Shown: one piece after another, positions 47,542-55,331 of the stretch | Numbering within the stretch: position 1 is the stretch's first letter | How the letters are laid out: the number at the start of each line of letters is the position of its first letter | Notes under the pieces: model-generated | The model's database searches: none | Seen by the model: the letters and a program-made list of their open reading frames with translations, nothing else | Told to the model about the DNA's origin: nothing | Assembly (NCBI RefSeq): GCF_020171945.1 | Contig: NZ_JAIVAP010000006.1 | Coordinates: 1 to 64,000, forward strand | DNA: 64,000 bases | Reading direction: 5' to 3' | Source of the DNA: Bacillus infantis | Lineage (GTDB): Bacteria; Bacillota; Bacilli; Bacillales; Cytobacillaceae | Position numbers and translations under genes: made by a program

Positions 47542-48576
47542 ATGAATACGATCAAGCCGATTAAAGCTGGAACGAATAAGACTAATCCCAAAGAGCCATT
47601 AACATCAGCAGAGATGGGAAAGCTCTGGGCTACCTATATGGGAAACAGTATGTCGAAGTGCATCCTGGCTTACTATCTTAAACATGTAGATGATCTTGAT
47701 ATCAAAGCTTTATTGGAAAATGCTTCAAAACTATGCGGAGAAATCATGAAAAGGACAGAGCGGCTGTTAAAAGAAGAAAACTTCCCAATTCCAGATGGCT
47801 TTAATGAAAATGATGTCAATCTTGGTGCCCCCCGATTGTATCATGATGACTATTATGTCCATTATTTAAAATATGCGGCAAAAGCAGGTATGAGCATCTA
47901 TAACGTAGGATATCCCCTAGTCTTCAGAAAGGATATTGTAGAATTTTTTCAATATTGTCTGCAAGAATCGATGCTACTGATGGATCAGATCAAAGACATT
48001 CTTATGAACAAAGGATTGATTATGAAACCGCCTTTCATTCCTATTCCCGACAAGGTAGATTATGCCCAAAAAGATTTTTTAAATGGTTTCCTGGGACGTG
48101 TCAGGCCGCTGCACGCGCTGGAGATCACACATCTTTATGACAACATTGAAAATAATGTAACCAGCAAGGCCTTAATTATGTCATTTGCCCAAACGGCTAA
48201 AAGTGAAAAGGTCCGGCAGCTGTTCCAAAAAGGGACAAGCATGACACATACCAACCTGGAGAGGTATATGCAAAAGCTGCATGATGAAAACCTGCCGTCA
48301 CCGATGTTTCTGGACGACCTGGTAACAGACTCCACCTTTGCGCCTTTCTCGGATAAGCTCATGCTGTTTCATAAGATGGATATGTTCTCCATGAAAATCA
48401 GGGCATTTGGGAATTCACTGGCAGTGAATGGCAGGCATGATATCGGACTCTTATATTCAAGGTCGCTTATGAGTATTGCCCGATTTGTCACAGACGCATC
48501 GGATATTATGATGGAGAACGGATGGATGGAAAAGCCGCCTGAAGCCGCGGAAAGGCAGAACCTGGCTTCCAAGTAA
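47542..48576 (+). CDS. DUF3231 family protein (paralogue 2)
   Basis: 344-aa two-repeat ferritin-like protein, paralogue of the gene at 10417-11430. Shared marks: LTSAEMGKLWATYMGNSMSK versus VSEIGSLWQTYQEKTLIM, ENDVNLGAPRLYHDDYYVHY, KDFLNGFLGRVRPLHALEIT, APFSDKLMLFHKMDMF and MENGWMEKPPE. AAGGAG precedes ATG 47542. Spore-associated occurrence of the family is known; function is not. Confidence 0.87.
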   Translation: MNTIKPIKAGTNKTNPKEPLTSAEMGKLWATYMGNSMSKCILAYYLKHVDDLDIKALLENASKLCGEIMKRTERLLKEENFPIPDGFNENDVNLGAPRLYHDDYYVHYLKYAAKAGMSIYNVGYPLVFRKDIVEFFQYCLQESMLLMDQIKDILMNKGLIMKPPFIPIPDKVDYAQKDFLNGFLGRVRPLHALEITHLYDNIENNVTSKALIMSFAQTAKSEKVRQLFQKGTSMTHTNLERYMQKLHDENLPSPMFLDDLVTDSTFAPFSDKLMLFHKMDMFSMKIRAFGNSLAVNGRHDIGLLYSRSLMSIARFVTDASDIMMENGWMEKPPEAAERQNLASK

Positions 48577-48582
48577 CATTCT

Positions 48583-48635
48583 AAGGGGGTGGATCTGAGG
48601 CGCAGTGGGACTCTTCAGATGCACCCCTCTTCTTA
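48583..48635. terminator. Terminator-like hairpin between convergent genes
   Basis: GGGGTGGATCTGA pairs with TCAGATGCACCCC around a ~20-nt GC-rich loop. Confidence 0.55.
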
Positions 48636-49790
48636 AAGGGCAATGCCTCCTTCATTTTTTTGAAGTGAAGGCGGTTTTTGCTGTTTGCGCAAGCCAAATG
48701 CAATTCTCAATATATTAAATCTCCGAATGATTACATGATATAAAGCCATGATCACTGCAAAGGAAACGGCTGCCAGGAAAATAAACTTATAAGGCACCAT
48801 CCAATTTACTTGGACAATCATAAAGCCTAAAACAATAATGAATGGCTGATGCAGGATATAAAAGGGCATGGATGCCTCATTGGCATAATTAAGTGTACGA
48901 TTGGTGAAATTTAAATACTTATCGCCCAGGAAAAAGACGAACAGCAGGGTATTCCACACCAAGAGAACACGAAGGATCGTAAAGATATAAAAGGCAGTCC
49001 CATGCATGGGAAAACCTATCAGGAACGCCCACATGACATAGGCAGCTATACTGACTATGCTTATTGTACCTGTTAGCCTGCCATTGTTTCTTACAAAAAT
49101 TCTGAATGACTCCCTCGCAAAAAAATAGTACCCATAGATGTAGATCAGCAAGTAAAATATAATTCCCCAGCTAGCCAGATTCAAAAATCCGTTCGTCCAT
49201 AAAGCTGCACCTGCTAAAGGCAGAGGCAAAAGCAAATAGTGATTAAACGAAAATGAGTTATCCTTTATCCTCTGTCTCTCGTTTAAAAAAAATGGCAATG
49301 TTAAGGCAGAAAAGATAAGAAGCATTAACAGATACCATAAATGATGACCAAAGAATGCGAAATTCCCCGTCCCGCCTATCTCTAAATACAATCCGTCAAA
49401 ATAATGGGGGAAGAATTCAAAGAAAGATCCTTCAAATTGTTTATTGGTCAGCCTCTCTATATACACCTGGGGAGGGGAAAGGAAAAAGACCCCCAAAAGC
49501 AATGGAATGCCAAGCCGGACAGTCCGTTCTTTCAAAAATGCTCCTGAATTGCGTTTTTCTAAAGCAAAATAGGTACTGATTCCTGAGATGGCAAAAAACA
49601 CTGGCATGATCCAATTGCCGACAGATAAGGAAAACAGCTCTATGTACGTTTTGTTAATCACATTATTTTTTACATGCCAGTCAAATGAATTAAAGAACAT
49701 TGAACAGTGGTATAAAAAAACAATAAGCATTCCCAACACCTTAATCCAGTCTAAATCATAATGCCTTGTCTGCTTTCCCAATGACCCCAT
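48633..49790 (-). CDS. Acyltransferase family 3 membrane protein
   Basis: 385-aa integral membrane O-acyltransferase (OatA/NodX-like) with about ten segments. The N terminus YDLDWIKVLGMLIVFLYHCS carries the catalytic-type His, and MPVFFAISGISTYFALEKRN and ERTVRLGIPLLLGVFF (Arg-rich RxxRL motif) are typical; the C terminus has MPFYILHQPFIIVLGF. Family members acylate cell-envelope sugars. There is no extracellular SGNH domain, so it is the membrane-only form. No partner gene adjacent. Confidence 0.87.
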   Translation of the reverse strand: MGSLGKQTRHYDLDWIKVLGMLIVFLYHCSMFFNSFDWHVKNNVINKTYIELFSLSVGNWIMPVFFAISGISTYFALEKRNSGAFLKERTVRLGIPLLLGVFFLSPPQVYIERLTNKQFEGSFFEFFPHYFDGLYLEIGGTGNFAFFGHHLWYLLMLLIFSALTLPFFLNERQRIKDNSFSFNHYLLLPLPLAGAALWTNGFLNLASWGIIFYLLIYIYGYYFFARESFRIFVRNNGRLTGTISIVSIAAYVMWAFLIGFPMHGTAFYIFTILRVLLVWNTLLFVFFLGDKYLNFTNRTLNYANEASMPFYILHQPFIIVLGFMIVQVNWMVPYKFIFLAAVSFAVIMALYHVIIRRFNILRIAFGLRKQQKPPSLQKNEGGIAL

Positions 49791-49933
49791 ATAATTCCTC
49801 CCCAGTTAAGTTCAAAGCAGCTATGTATCCCACAGCCTCATATATAATATTTAATAGATTACCTGCCTTTATCAGTGTATATTAATACTTACAAATATAG
49901 TATATTTTTACCAAAAATAATGGGGGTGTGCAG

Positions 49934-50485
49934 ATGATCTATGACCATATCAATAACACCATACTCACAGACCGGCTGCTGCTTAGATTGTTTCAGGTAT
50001 CCGACGCAGAAACAGTGGCAAAGCTCTGTGACAATTATAATCTCTATAAAAGCACCCTTTACCTGCCTTATCCGTACTCACTAAACGATGCCCTATCCTG
50101 GATGGAGCATCACCGTGAAAACTTCAACGAAGATAAATCATATGAACTGGCGGTGACCGGCAAGGAAACAGGTGAATTGTTCGGCGCGATTGCTTTATCC
50201 AATAATCAACGGTTCCGCCATGGCGAGCTGGCGTACTGGATTGGGGAGGAGTATTGGGGTAAAGGCTATGCTACCGAGGCGGCACAGGCAATGGTGAGGT
50301 TTGCTTTTGAGGAAAAGAATTACCACAGAGTGTTTGCCCGCTACTTCGAGTCAAACCCGGCTTCAGGGCGGGTCATGGAGAAGCTCGGCATGAAGGAGGA
50401 AGGGGTCCTCGCTGACCATGTGCGGAAGGAAGGCCGGTATGAGAGCCTGGTGTGCTATGGACTTATAAACCCAGTAGAAAAATAG
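49934..50485 (+). CDS. GNAT acetyltransferase, RimJ/RimL type
   Basis: 183-aa N-acetyltransferase. LTDRLLLRLFQVSDAETVAK at the N terminus, acetyl-CoA loop YWGKGYATEAAQAMVRFAFE and the C-terminal VFARYFESNPASGRVMEKLG, MKEEGVLADHVRKEGRYESL are classic RimJ/RimL-like features. Likely targets are protein N termini or small molecules. ATG 49934 lies 7 nt after GGGGGTG; the upstream GTG 49928 overlaps that site. Confidence 0.9.
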   Translation: MIYDHINNTILTDRLLLRLFQVSDAETVAKLCDNYNLYKSTLYLPYPYSLNDALSWMEHHRENFNEDKSYELAVTGKETGELFGAIALSNNQRFRHGELAYWIGEEYWGKGYATEAAQAMVRFAFEEKNYHRVFARYFESNPASGRVMEKLGMKEEGVLADHVRKEGRYESLVCYGLINPVEK

Positions 50486-50585
50486 GAACCTTTATAAGAG
50501 CTGCCCGTCAAGTGAAGAGAGCAGTCCAGAAGCCATTGCGGCTTTGACCTTCATCCCTGCTTTTTTAAAAACACATAAATCCATA

Positions 50586-50962
50586 ATGGAGTTGATAGCT
50601 TCGTTATTAGTCAGTTCGTGCCTGGCGGGGCTGGAAGTAAGATACAACGGCACTCATTGCTGCATGAGAAGATCCATCAATTGATTGATCAAAAGAAAGC
50701 TGTGTCCATCTGCCCCGAACTGCTTGGGGAATTCCCGGTACCGCGGGAGCCTGAAGAAATTACAGGCGGCGATGGGGGCAATGTCCCGGACGGCAGGGCT
50801 AGGGTCATAGAGAAATCAGGCAGAGATGTAACAGAGTTATACATAAACGGCGCTATTGCAGCTTTGAAAAAAAAGCGGAAGAGCTGCTTGAAGCCTTTAG
50901 GCTATAAATGGTATAAACGTAATTTCAGGAAAATACCTGTTATTGTAAAGGGTAACAAATAG
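50586..50962 (+). pseudogene. Frameshifted DUF523 (YbbK-like) gene
   Basis: Reads LLVSSCLAGLEVRYNGTH in one frame, then, after a one-base loss near 50655, SLLHEKIHQLIDQKKAVSIC, PELLGEFPVPREPEEITGGD, NVPDGRARVIEKSGRDVTEL and YINGAIAALKK in another. These are the DUF523 motifs (VSxCLxGxxxRYDG, CPExxGG-like, GRARV). The expected C-terminal ~50 residues including the CGS-type Cys motif are gone: a further shift at an A8 run (about 50868) leads to KAEELLEAFRL and a stop. Clearly non-functional. Confidence 0.75.
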
Positions 50963-51016
50963 TGTTAATCTTGAACAGACATAGTGTCCTTCCTATGTAA
51001 AAGGAGCGTTTACACT

Positions 51017-51169
51017 ATGCTTAGTAAGGCGGAACACTTACTAATCAGCAGAGAACTTGGACGTTTAAGAGATGAACTTATGCTATGCAGCGATGACCAA
51101 GTAAGGAAAAGCATTCACCAGTATATTCTTTTACTCCGCAGGGCGTTAACAATTACTGCTAGAAAATAG
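51017..51169 (+). CDS. Small hypothetical protein
   Basis: 50-aa soluble, helical, basic protein: LSKAEHLLISRELGRLRDEL, then MLCSDDQVRKSIHQYILLLR and RALTITARK. AAAGGAG is well placed before ATG 51017, and the stop lies inside a strong terminator, which supports a real small gene. It recalls short sporulation or phosphorelay proteins in size only; no family assigned. Confidence 0.6.
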   Translation: MLSKAEHLLISRELGRLRDELMLCSDDQVRKSIHQYILLLRRALTITARK

Positions 51170-51180
51170 CAGTTTTTTTT
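51150..51180 (+). terminator. Rho-independent terminator
   Basis: ACTGCTA / TAGCAGT stem with GAAAA loop and eight T; overlaps the stop of the small gene. Confidence 0.85.
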
Positions 51181-51245
51181 CTGCGGTTTTTGCATTAGTG
51201 AAACTTACTTTGTTATTGGCTGCTTCTGATATCTGAGAGGAAAAG

Positions 51246-51275
51246 TAAAGAGGGCCCAGCACTGAGCCCTCCATT
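51246..51275 (-). terminator. Possible terminator of the SDR gene
   Basis: GAGGGC / GCCCTC stem (GAGGGCCCAGCACTGAGCCC); on the minus strand followed by TTTACTTTTCC. Confidence 0.55.
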
Positions 51276-51308
51276 TAGATGCGCATTAAGCGGGAAACGA
51301 GAAAAAAC

Positions 51309-52070
51309 CTATTCGATCGTGTGTTTCATGGCCTGATACATCTTTGCTGTATGTGCATCGAGTTCATCCCTGGACATGCGAAGGCGCTCAACAGAAGAGC
51401 CATAGCCAATCTCTTCTTTGCCTTCTGCCAATCCTTTAAAGATTCCATCTGCAAATTCATTCAAAGGTTCGCCCTGGGTATGAAGCCCGGCTCCGCCCAG
51501 ATCGGTGTTCACTGCAGGAGGGGCAACTTCAATCACTTCGACTGATGTCCCGGAAAGCTGGTGGCGCAGGCTCACCGTAAAGGAGTGGAACGCTGCTTTC
51601 GTAGCGGAATAGATTGGAGCAATAACGAGCGGTGTGAACGCCAGCCCGGAAGTCACATTGATGATGGCCGCTTCTTTTTTCTTTGCCAGAAATGGAGCGA
51701 ACAGCATGGAAAGGTGGAAGGGTGCTTCAATATTTGTAATGATTTCTTTGTTAAAATAGCCCCAGTCCTTCTTTGCATCCGCTGTCAGCACATTAAAACG
51801 CTGCTGAATCCCGGCATTATTCACCAGTACATTCACGTCAGGATGATTTTCCTCCACCCAATCAAACAAGGCCGACCGCTCTGATTCCACAGCAAGATCA
51901 CAAACTCTTGTAATCAATCCGGGTAATTTCTCCTTGGCTTCCTGCAGGACACTTTCCCGCCGGCCGCAGACAATGACAGTATTGCCGGCCTTCATAAAGC
52001 GCTCTGTAAAAGCCAATCCGATTCCTGCGCCGCCGCCTGTGATAAGTATTGTGTTTCCTGAAAGTTTCAT
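51309..52070 (-). CDS. SDR family oxidoreductase (DltE-like)
   Basis: 253-aa short-chain dehydrogenase. Rossmann motif ITGGGAGIGLAF, NNAG (VLVNNAGIQQ) and catalytic YSATK (Tyr-x-x-x-Lys) with Ser in NVTSGLAF are present. CGRRESVLQEAKEK suggests NADP preference (Arg-Arg after beta-2). The C-terminal half (VIEVAPPAVNTDLGG, GLAEGKEEIGYGSSVERLRM) matches the DltE-like subgroup. Monocistronic; the intergenic side upstream carries repeat array D. Confidence 0.88.
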   Translation of the reverse strand: MKLSGNTILITGGGAGIGLAFTERFMKAGNTVIVCGRRESVLQEAKEKLPGLITRVCDLAVESERSALFDWVEENHPDVNVLVNNAGIQQRFNVLTADAKKDWGYFNKEIITNIEAPFHLSMLFAPFLAKKKEAAIINVTSGLAFTPLVIAPIYSATKAAFHSFTVSLRHQLSGTSVEVIEVAPPAVNTDLGGAGLHTQGEPLNEFADGIFKGLAEGKEEIGYGSSVERLRMSRDELDAHTAKMYQAMKHTIE

Positions 52071-52103
52071 TCTGGCACCTCTTCTCTTTCAATTGTTGAT
52101 TTC

Positions 52104-52250
52104 CCTATCCACATAAAATTGGCGATATCCCCACTATGATTGTTGATAATTAAGATATCCACAGCAAGATTTTTGGGATTTGCCTGTAAAAGAGCGATAT
52201 CCACAACAAGATGGTTGAAATCCTTCGATGAATAAGGATATATCCACAAT
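52104..52250. repeat. Degenerate tandem array D
   Basis: TATCCAC cores at 52106, 52156, 52198 and 52241, mostly as GATATCCACA(G/A)CAAGAT and relatives, with a further GATATCCCCAC at 52124. Steps are 42-50 bp. Less regular than arrays A-C, but again in a gene-free region. Confidence 0.55.
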
Positions 52251-52630
52251 TACTGTATACCCCCAATTGAAGAATGTTCATCCGGTCGTCTGCAAGACCA
52301 CCATAAGGATCTGGAAGCAGTATGAGCCAGCAAACTGTTCCCGGAAATACAGGAACCTGGATGTAAAGATCCAGGAATTGAACTGGAAAACAGAATTGAT
52401 GGAACGCTGATTTTTGCTATGGAAGTTGGTAGCGTACGGGAAGGCGAATGCCAAACCCTGCAGCAGGGTCAAGCTGCACTTAATGGTCGGGGTTCGGGGT
52501 GGCCCTGAGGTTCAACTCCTCATTCACAGCTCATACCCAGTATTGTAACCACAGAACCATTTACAGATAACATCTAACAACCGGGCATTGATTCTCGTTT
52601 CGTGAGGGCGGATAGGGGAAAATTGAAATA
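52251..52630. other. Unexplained intergenic sequence
   Basis: About 380 bases without a supported gene. Contains ACCCTGCAGCAGGGTCAAGC (palindromic) and GAGGTTCAACTCCTC, which looks like a tRNA T-arm, but no complete tRNA fold. Short frames here lack ribosome-binding sites. Confidence 0.4.
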
Positions 52631-52633
52631 TCT

Positions 52634-52671
52634 GAGAGGGCGCTGATCTGAAAGGATCGGCGCCTTTTTTA
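52634..52671. terminator. Terminator-like hairpin
   Basis: GGGCGCTGATC / GATCGGCGCC arms with T-run; upstream of the gene at 52743, so it would end RNA from the 52.3-kb region. Confidence 0.7.
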
Positions 52672-52742
52672 CATTGCCATTTCGAATAAATGAAGGAATG
52701 AGAGGAAGGATAATACAATAGAAACTGCTAAGGTGGAAGGCT

Positions 52743-53531
52743 ATGAATAACTATACCAATGACAATACAGCCCGAAGGTACAGAGCGCATGTGAGCATTT
52801 TGGGAACCACACAGATCCATCTGAGGGACCCTTATATCATTGCATGGTGGAGCGCCGCCTTTCCAGGTTTTGGCCATCTTCTTTTATCAAAATATCTGCG
52901 CGGGTTTGTGCTATTTATCTGGGAAGTGGTCGTTAATATTAAATCGAAACTCAATCTGGCTATGATTTATTCTTTTCAAGGAGATATAGATAAGGCTAAA
53001 GATGTTTTGGATACGAGGTGGCTGCTGATATATATTCCAGTCTACATCTTTGCCATTTGGGACAGCTACCGGACAACTGTGGATCTTAATAAGATTCATT
53101 TCCTTGCTGAAAGAGAGGAGCATGTGTTCAACACCTTCAGTATGGGGGCCCTTGAAATCAATTATTTGGATAAGCGAAATCCTGTAATGGCCGTAGTATG
53201 GTCTCTATTTGTACCAGGATTGGGGCAGCTGTACATCCACCGGATTGTCTCTGCCTTTTTAGGCATTATCTGGACGGTGATCTTTTTTTATTACTCTCAT
53301 GGACTCGAGGCCCTGTCCTATTTGCTCATGGGAGATATAAAGAAGTCTACTTCTGTCATCAGTCCGGAGTGGCTGCTATTTTTCCCCTCCTTATACGGAT
53401 TCTCTTTGTACGATTCTTATATAAACACGGTAGAAAACAACAAATTATTTGAAAAAGAACAGCGGGCTTATTTCAGGAAGAATTACCAGTCTTCTTCTTT
53501 TCAGATTTTAAAAGGACAGAAGGTGAAATAA
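52743..53531 (+). CDS. Membrane protein with two TM2-like repeats
   Basis: 262-aa protein with a duplicated unit: residues ~30-125 (AAFPGFGHLLLSKYLRGFVL, WLLIYIPVYIFAIWDSYRTT) and ~145-240 (SLFVPGLGQLYIHRIVSAFL, WLLFFPSLYGFSLYDSYINT). Each has the PGxGxLxxxR motif of TM2-like domains, two helices and a DSY end. Function unknown. The next gene starts 2 nt after its stop region, so they form an operon. Confidence 0.7.
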   Translation: MNNYTNDNTARRYRAHVSILGTTQIHLRDPYIIAWWSAAFPGFGHLLLSKYLRGFVLFIWEVVVNIKSKLNLAMIYSFQGDIDKAKDVLDTRWLLIYIPVYIFAIWDSYRTTVDLNKIHFLAEREEHVFNTFSMGALEINYLDKRNPVMAVVWSLFVPGLGQLYIHRIVSAFLGIIWTVIFFYYSHGLEALSYLLMGDIKKSTSVISPEWLLFFPSLYGFSLYDSYINTVENNKLFEKEQRAYFRKNYQSSSFQILKGQKVK

Positions 53532-53533
53532 CG

Positions 53534-53992
53534 GTGCAGCTGTTTTCCACATTTGAGCATAGCGCTTCTATAGAAATGGCCGTTTCTACTCTGGAGAAGA
53601 AGGGAATTAAGCGCGAAAAGATCTTCATCGTCCCATTGGATAACAGGCAAGAGGCACATCAGCTGTTCGATGGCCTGAACCGTTCAGACAGCACCTCCCT
53701 CATTGATATTGGAGCAGCCCTTGCGACTGCTTTCTCGGTTGTCGGAGCGAGCATCGGGTTTAAATTGGCATGGGGGCCCATTTACTGGGGACTGATTACA
53801 GCAGCTGCCGGGTTTTTGATCGGTCTTTCCATCCGCCTTTTTACAGAAACAGTTGTCAAAAAAAAGAAAAGGCAGCTTAAAGGAGTACATTCCGAAGTCA
53901 TTCTCATCGTGGAATGCGAGGACTCCGAGGGTGAACTGGTCGAAAATATATTGTTTGGCCATTATGCACTGGGAGTGGCAAAGGTGAAGTGA
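53534..53992 (+). CDS. Hypothetical protein with two membrane helices
   Basis: 152-aa protein: a small N-terminal alpha/beta region (FSTFEHSASIEMAVSTLEKK, GIKREKIFIVPLDNR) that resembles the short domain at the start of general-stress 17M-like proteins, two central helices (IDIGAALATAFSVVGASIGF, GPIYWGLITAAAGFLIGLSI), and a C-terminal beta region ending ILFGHYALGVAKVK. GTG start after AAGGTGA. Cotranscribed with the TM2-like gene. Confidence 0.65.
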   Translation: MQLFSTFEHSASIEMAVSTLEKKGIKREKIFIVPLDNRQEAHQLFDGLNRSDSTSLIDIGAALATAFSVVGASIGFKLAWGPIYWGLITAAAGFLIGLSIRLFTETVVKKKKRQLKGVHSEVILIVECEDSEGELVENILFGHYALGVAKVK

Positions 53993-54059
53993 ATAGGGGG
54001 AGGGAAAATTCAGGCTGCTTTGCAGGCGGCTTATTCTTTTAGTCCGGCTGATTAAGATT

Positions 54060-54090
54060 AAAGCCCTCTTCCTAAGGATTGAAAGAGGGC
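54060..54090. terminator. Terminator-like hairpin between convergent genes
   Basis: AGCCCTCTT / AAAGAGGGC stem with a 12-nt loop. Confidence 0.6.
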
Positions 54091-54129
54091 GCTGATCAGA
54101 CTTAATGTTTAAAGCATCCTGGCTTCCTA

Positions 54130-54456
54130 TCAGGCATTGCGTCCAAAGATTACATAATCAGTTGAGATAGGAATAATATCGATAATGCTATTAGTGTTCA
54201 ATAGATTATCGAGCTGGCTTCCTCTTCTTGTGACAATCTGTGTTTTACTATAGATATCCCCATTGAAGTTTGTGCTCAGCACAATGCCATTGAGGAATAC
54301 ATTTTGCGCATTTCCATACATGATTGTCCTAGTTTGTCCTGGAGCCAGCGTAAAAGTAACTTCTCCATCAAAGTTGGCCGGGTTATCGCCTTGACGGACA
54401 AGCAGAGTGACCTGTAAAGCAGCTGCGCTGCGGTTATTAAATATTTTTTGTGCCAT
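54130..54456 (-). CDS. Hypothetical protein, all-beta
   Basis: 108-aa protein starting AQKIFNNRSAAALQVTLLVR, with GEVTFTLAPGQTRTIMYGN and a C-terminal IIDIIPISTDYVIFGRNA. Mostly beta strands, no signal peptide, no family with a known role. Strong AAAGGGGGTG before the ATG. A CATAGTATA (54478-54486 on the minus strand) fits the -10 shape of mother-cell sporulation sigma factors, but no matching -35 is clear. Confidence 0.6.
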   Translation of the reverse strand: MAQKIFNNRSAAALQVTLLVRQGDNPANFDGEVTFTLAPGQTRTIMYGNAQNVFLNGIVLSTNFNGDIYSKTQIVTRRGSQLDNLLNTNSIIDIIPISTDYVIFGRNA

Positions 54457-54556
54457 TTTTACACCCCCTTTCTTCTATATACTATGAATGCTGATTATTA
54501 TGGAGAGGGCTTGTATAGTAGGGGAGATTGATCAATTTTTAATAGGCAGGAAACAG

Positions 54557-54592
54557 AAAGAGGGAACCTCTGATTTGAGGTTCCCTCTTTCT
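54557..54592. terminator. Rho-independent terminator
   Basis: AAAGAGGGAACCTC / GAGGTTCCCTCTTT: perfect 14-bp stem with a 6-nt loop, after the DUF4395 gene. Confidence 0.9.
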
Positions 54593-54593
54593 G

Positions 54594-55025
54594 TTATTTC
54601 TGGCTCATTTTTCGTTTAGCCCGAAGTCTGATCAGCTGGAAGCGGATAAAGCAGCCGATGCAGAAGCCAAGGATGGCAACGAATGCAGCGAGTGCAACCA
54701 TAACCGTAAAGATATGCCCAAGGATTGTGAAGCCTAATGCGTAGGACAGCAATCCCCCGGCAAGACACACAACTGCAATGACCTGGTTGAACTGCTGCTG
54801 GTCCCATTCCTCTGGAATATAGGCGGAAGGTGCTTTCTTCAGGAATGTTCTGGCTGCCCGCATGATGGGGTTGAATCCGAACAGGAGGCCCATCAGACCG
54901 GCAATAAGCGGGATGGCCAGAATCCACTCCTGCCCGGTCAGCCAGCTCGCTGCTACACTGATGACAATGAACCATTGATTGGTCCTGACGAGGGGACGGG
55001 GAATCGAACGTACTGTTTCTGCCAT
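54594..55025 (-). CDS. DUF4395 domain membrane protein
   Basis: 143-aa membrane protein with four segments. The opening SIPRPLVRTNQWFIVISVAA and FGFNPIMRAARTFLKKAPSA, then FNQVIAVVCLAGGLLSYALG and FCIGCFIRFQLIRLR, match the DUF4395 family; the CIGC pair may bind metal or form a disulfide. Function unknown; in other species fused or adjacent to rhodanese or thiol genes. Just upstream ATACGA/TCGTAT arms place AAGG in a 4-nt hairpin loop. Confidence 0.82.
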   Translation of the reverse strand: MAETVRSIPRPLVRTNQWFIVISVAASWLTGQEWILAIPLIAGLMGLLFGFNPIMRAARTFLKKAPSAYIPEEWDQQQFNQVIAVVCLAGGLLSYALGFTILGHIFTVMVALAAFVAILGFCIGCFIRFQLIRLRAKRKMSQK

Positions 55026-55142
55026 ATATAAATACGACCTTTCGTATATGAATTTAAGGTTTTATACTATCATACTCAATTTACAGCATTTTTGAAAGAG
55101 GAAAGTCTTTCTCAATTTATAATTATTTTTTTTTAATAGACA

Positions 55143-55168
55143 GTTTAAAAGGGTAGCCGGGCGGGTAA
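55143..55168 (+). promoter_or_regulatory. SigB promoter upstream of the catalase gene
   Basis: GTTTAA and GGGTAA 14 bp apart, one base from the full SigB consensus GTTTAA-N12-14-GGGTAT. It lies ~165 bp before the catalase start. A TTATAAT half of a PerR-type box occurs at 55117, weaker evidence. Confidence 0.7.
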
Positions 55169-55331
55169 AAAATTGGTTGTAATAGCTGGTTTTTCCTTAG
55201 AGTTCCCCGGTCAATGTCATCTTTAGACCTACATAGCAAGAAGATCAATTTACAAAATCATCCTTTATCTCTGTATAAAATTTCCTTAACTTGAAAAGAT
55301 AAAGGTGATTAATTTGAGGAGGTTATGCAGT

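Noticed and set aside
52440-52545. tRNA gene
   Set aside because: Only a T-arm-like hairpin and a weak acceptor pairing are present; D-loop GG, U8 and an anticodon arm are absent.
55117-55131. PerR box before the catalase gene
   Set aside because: Only one half-site (TTATAAT) is good; the other half is a T-run, so it is not listed as a feature.
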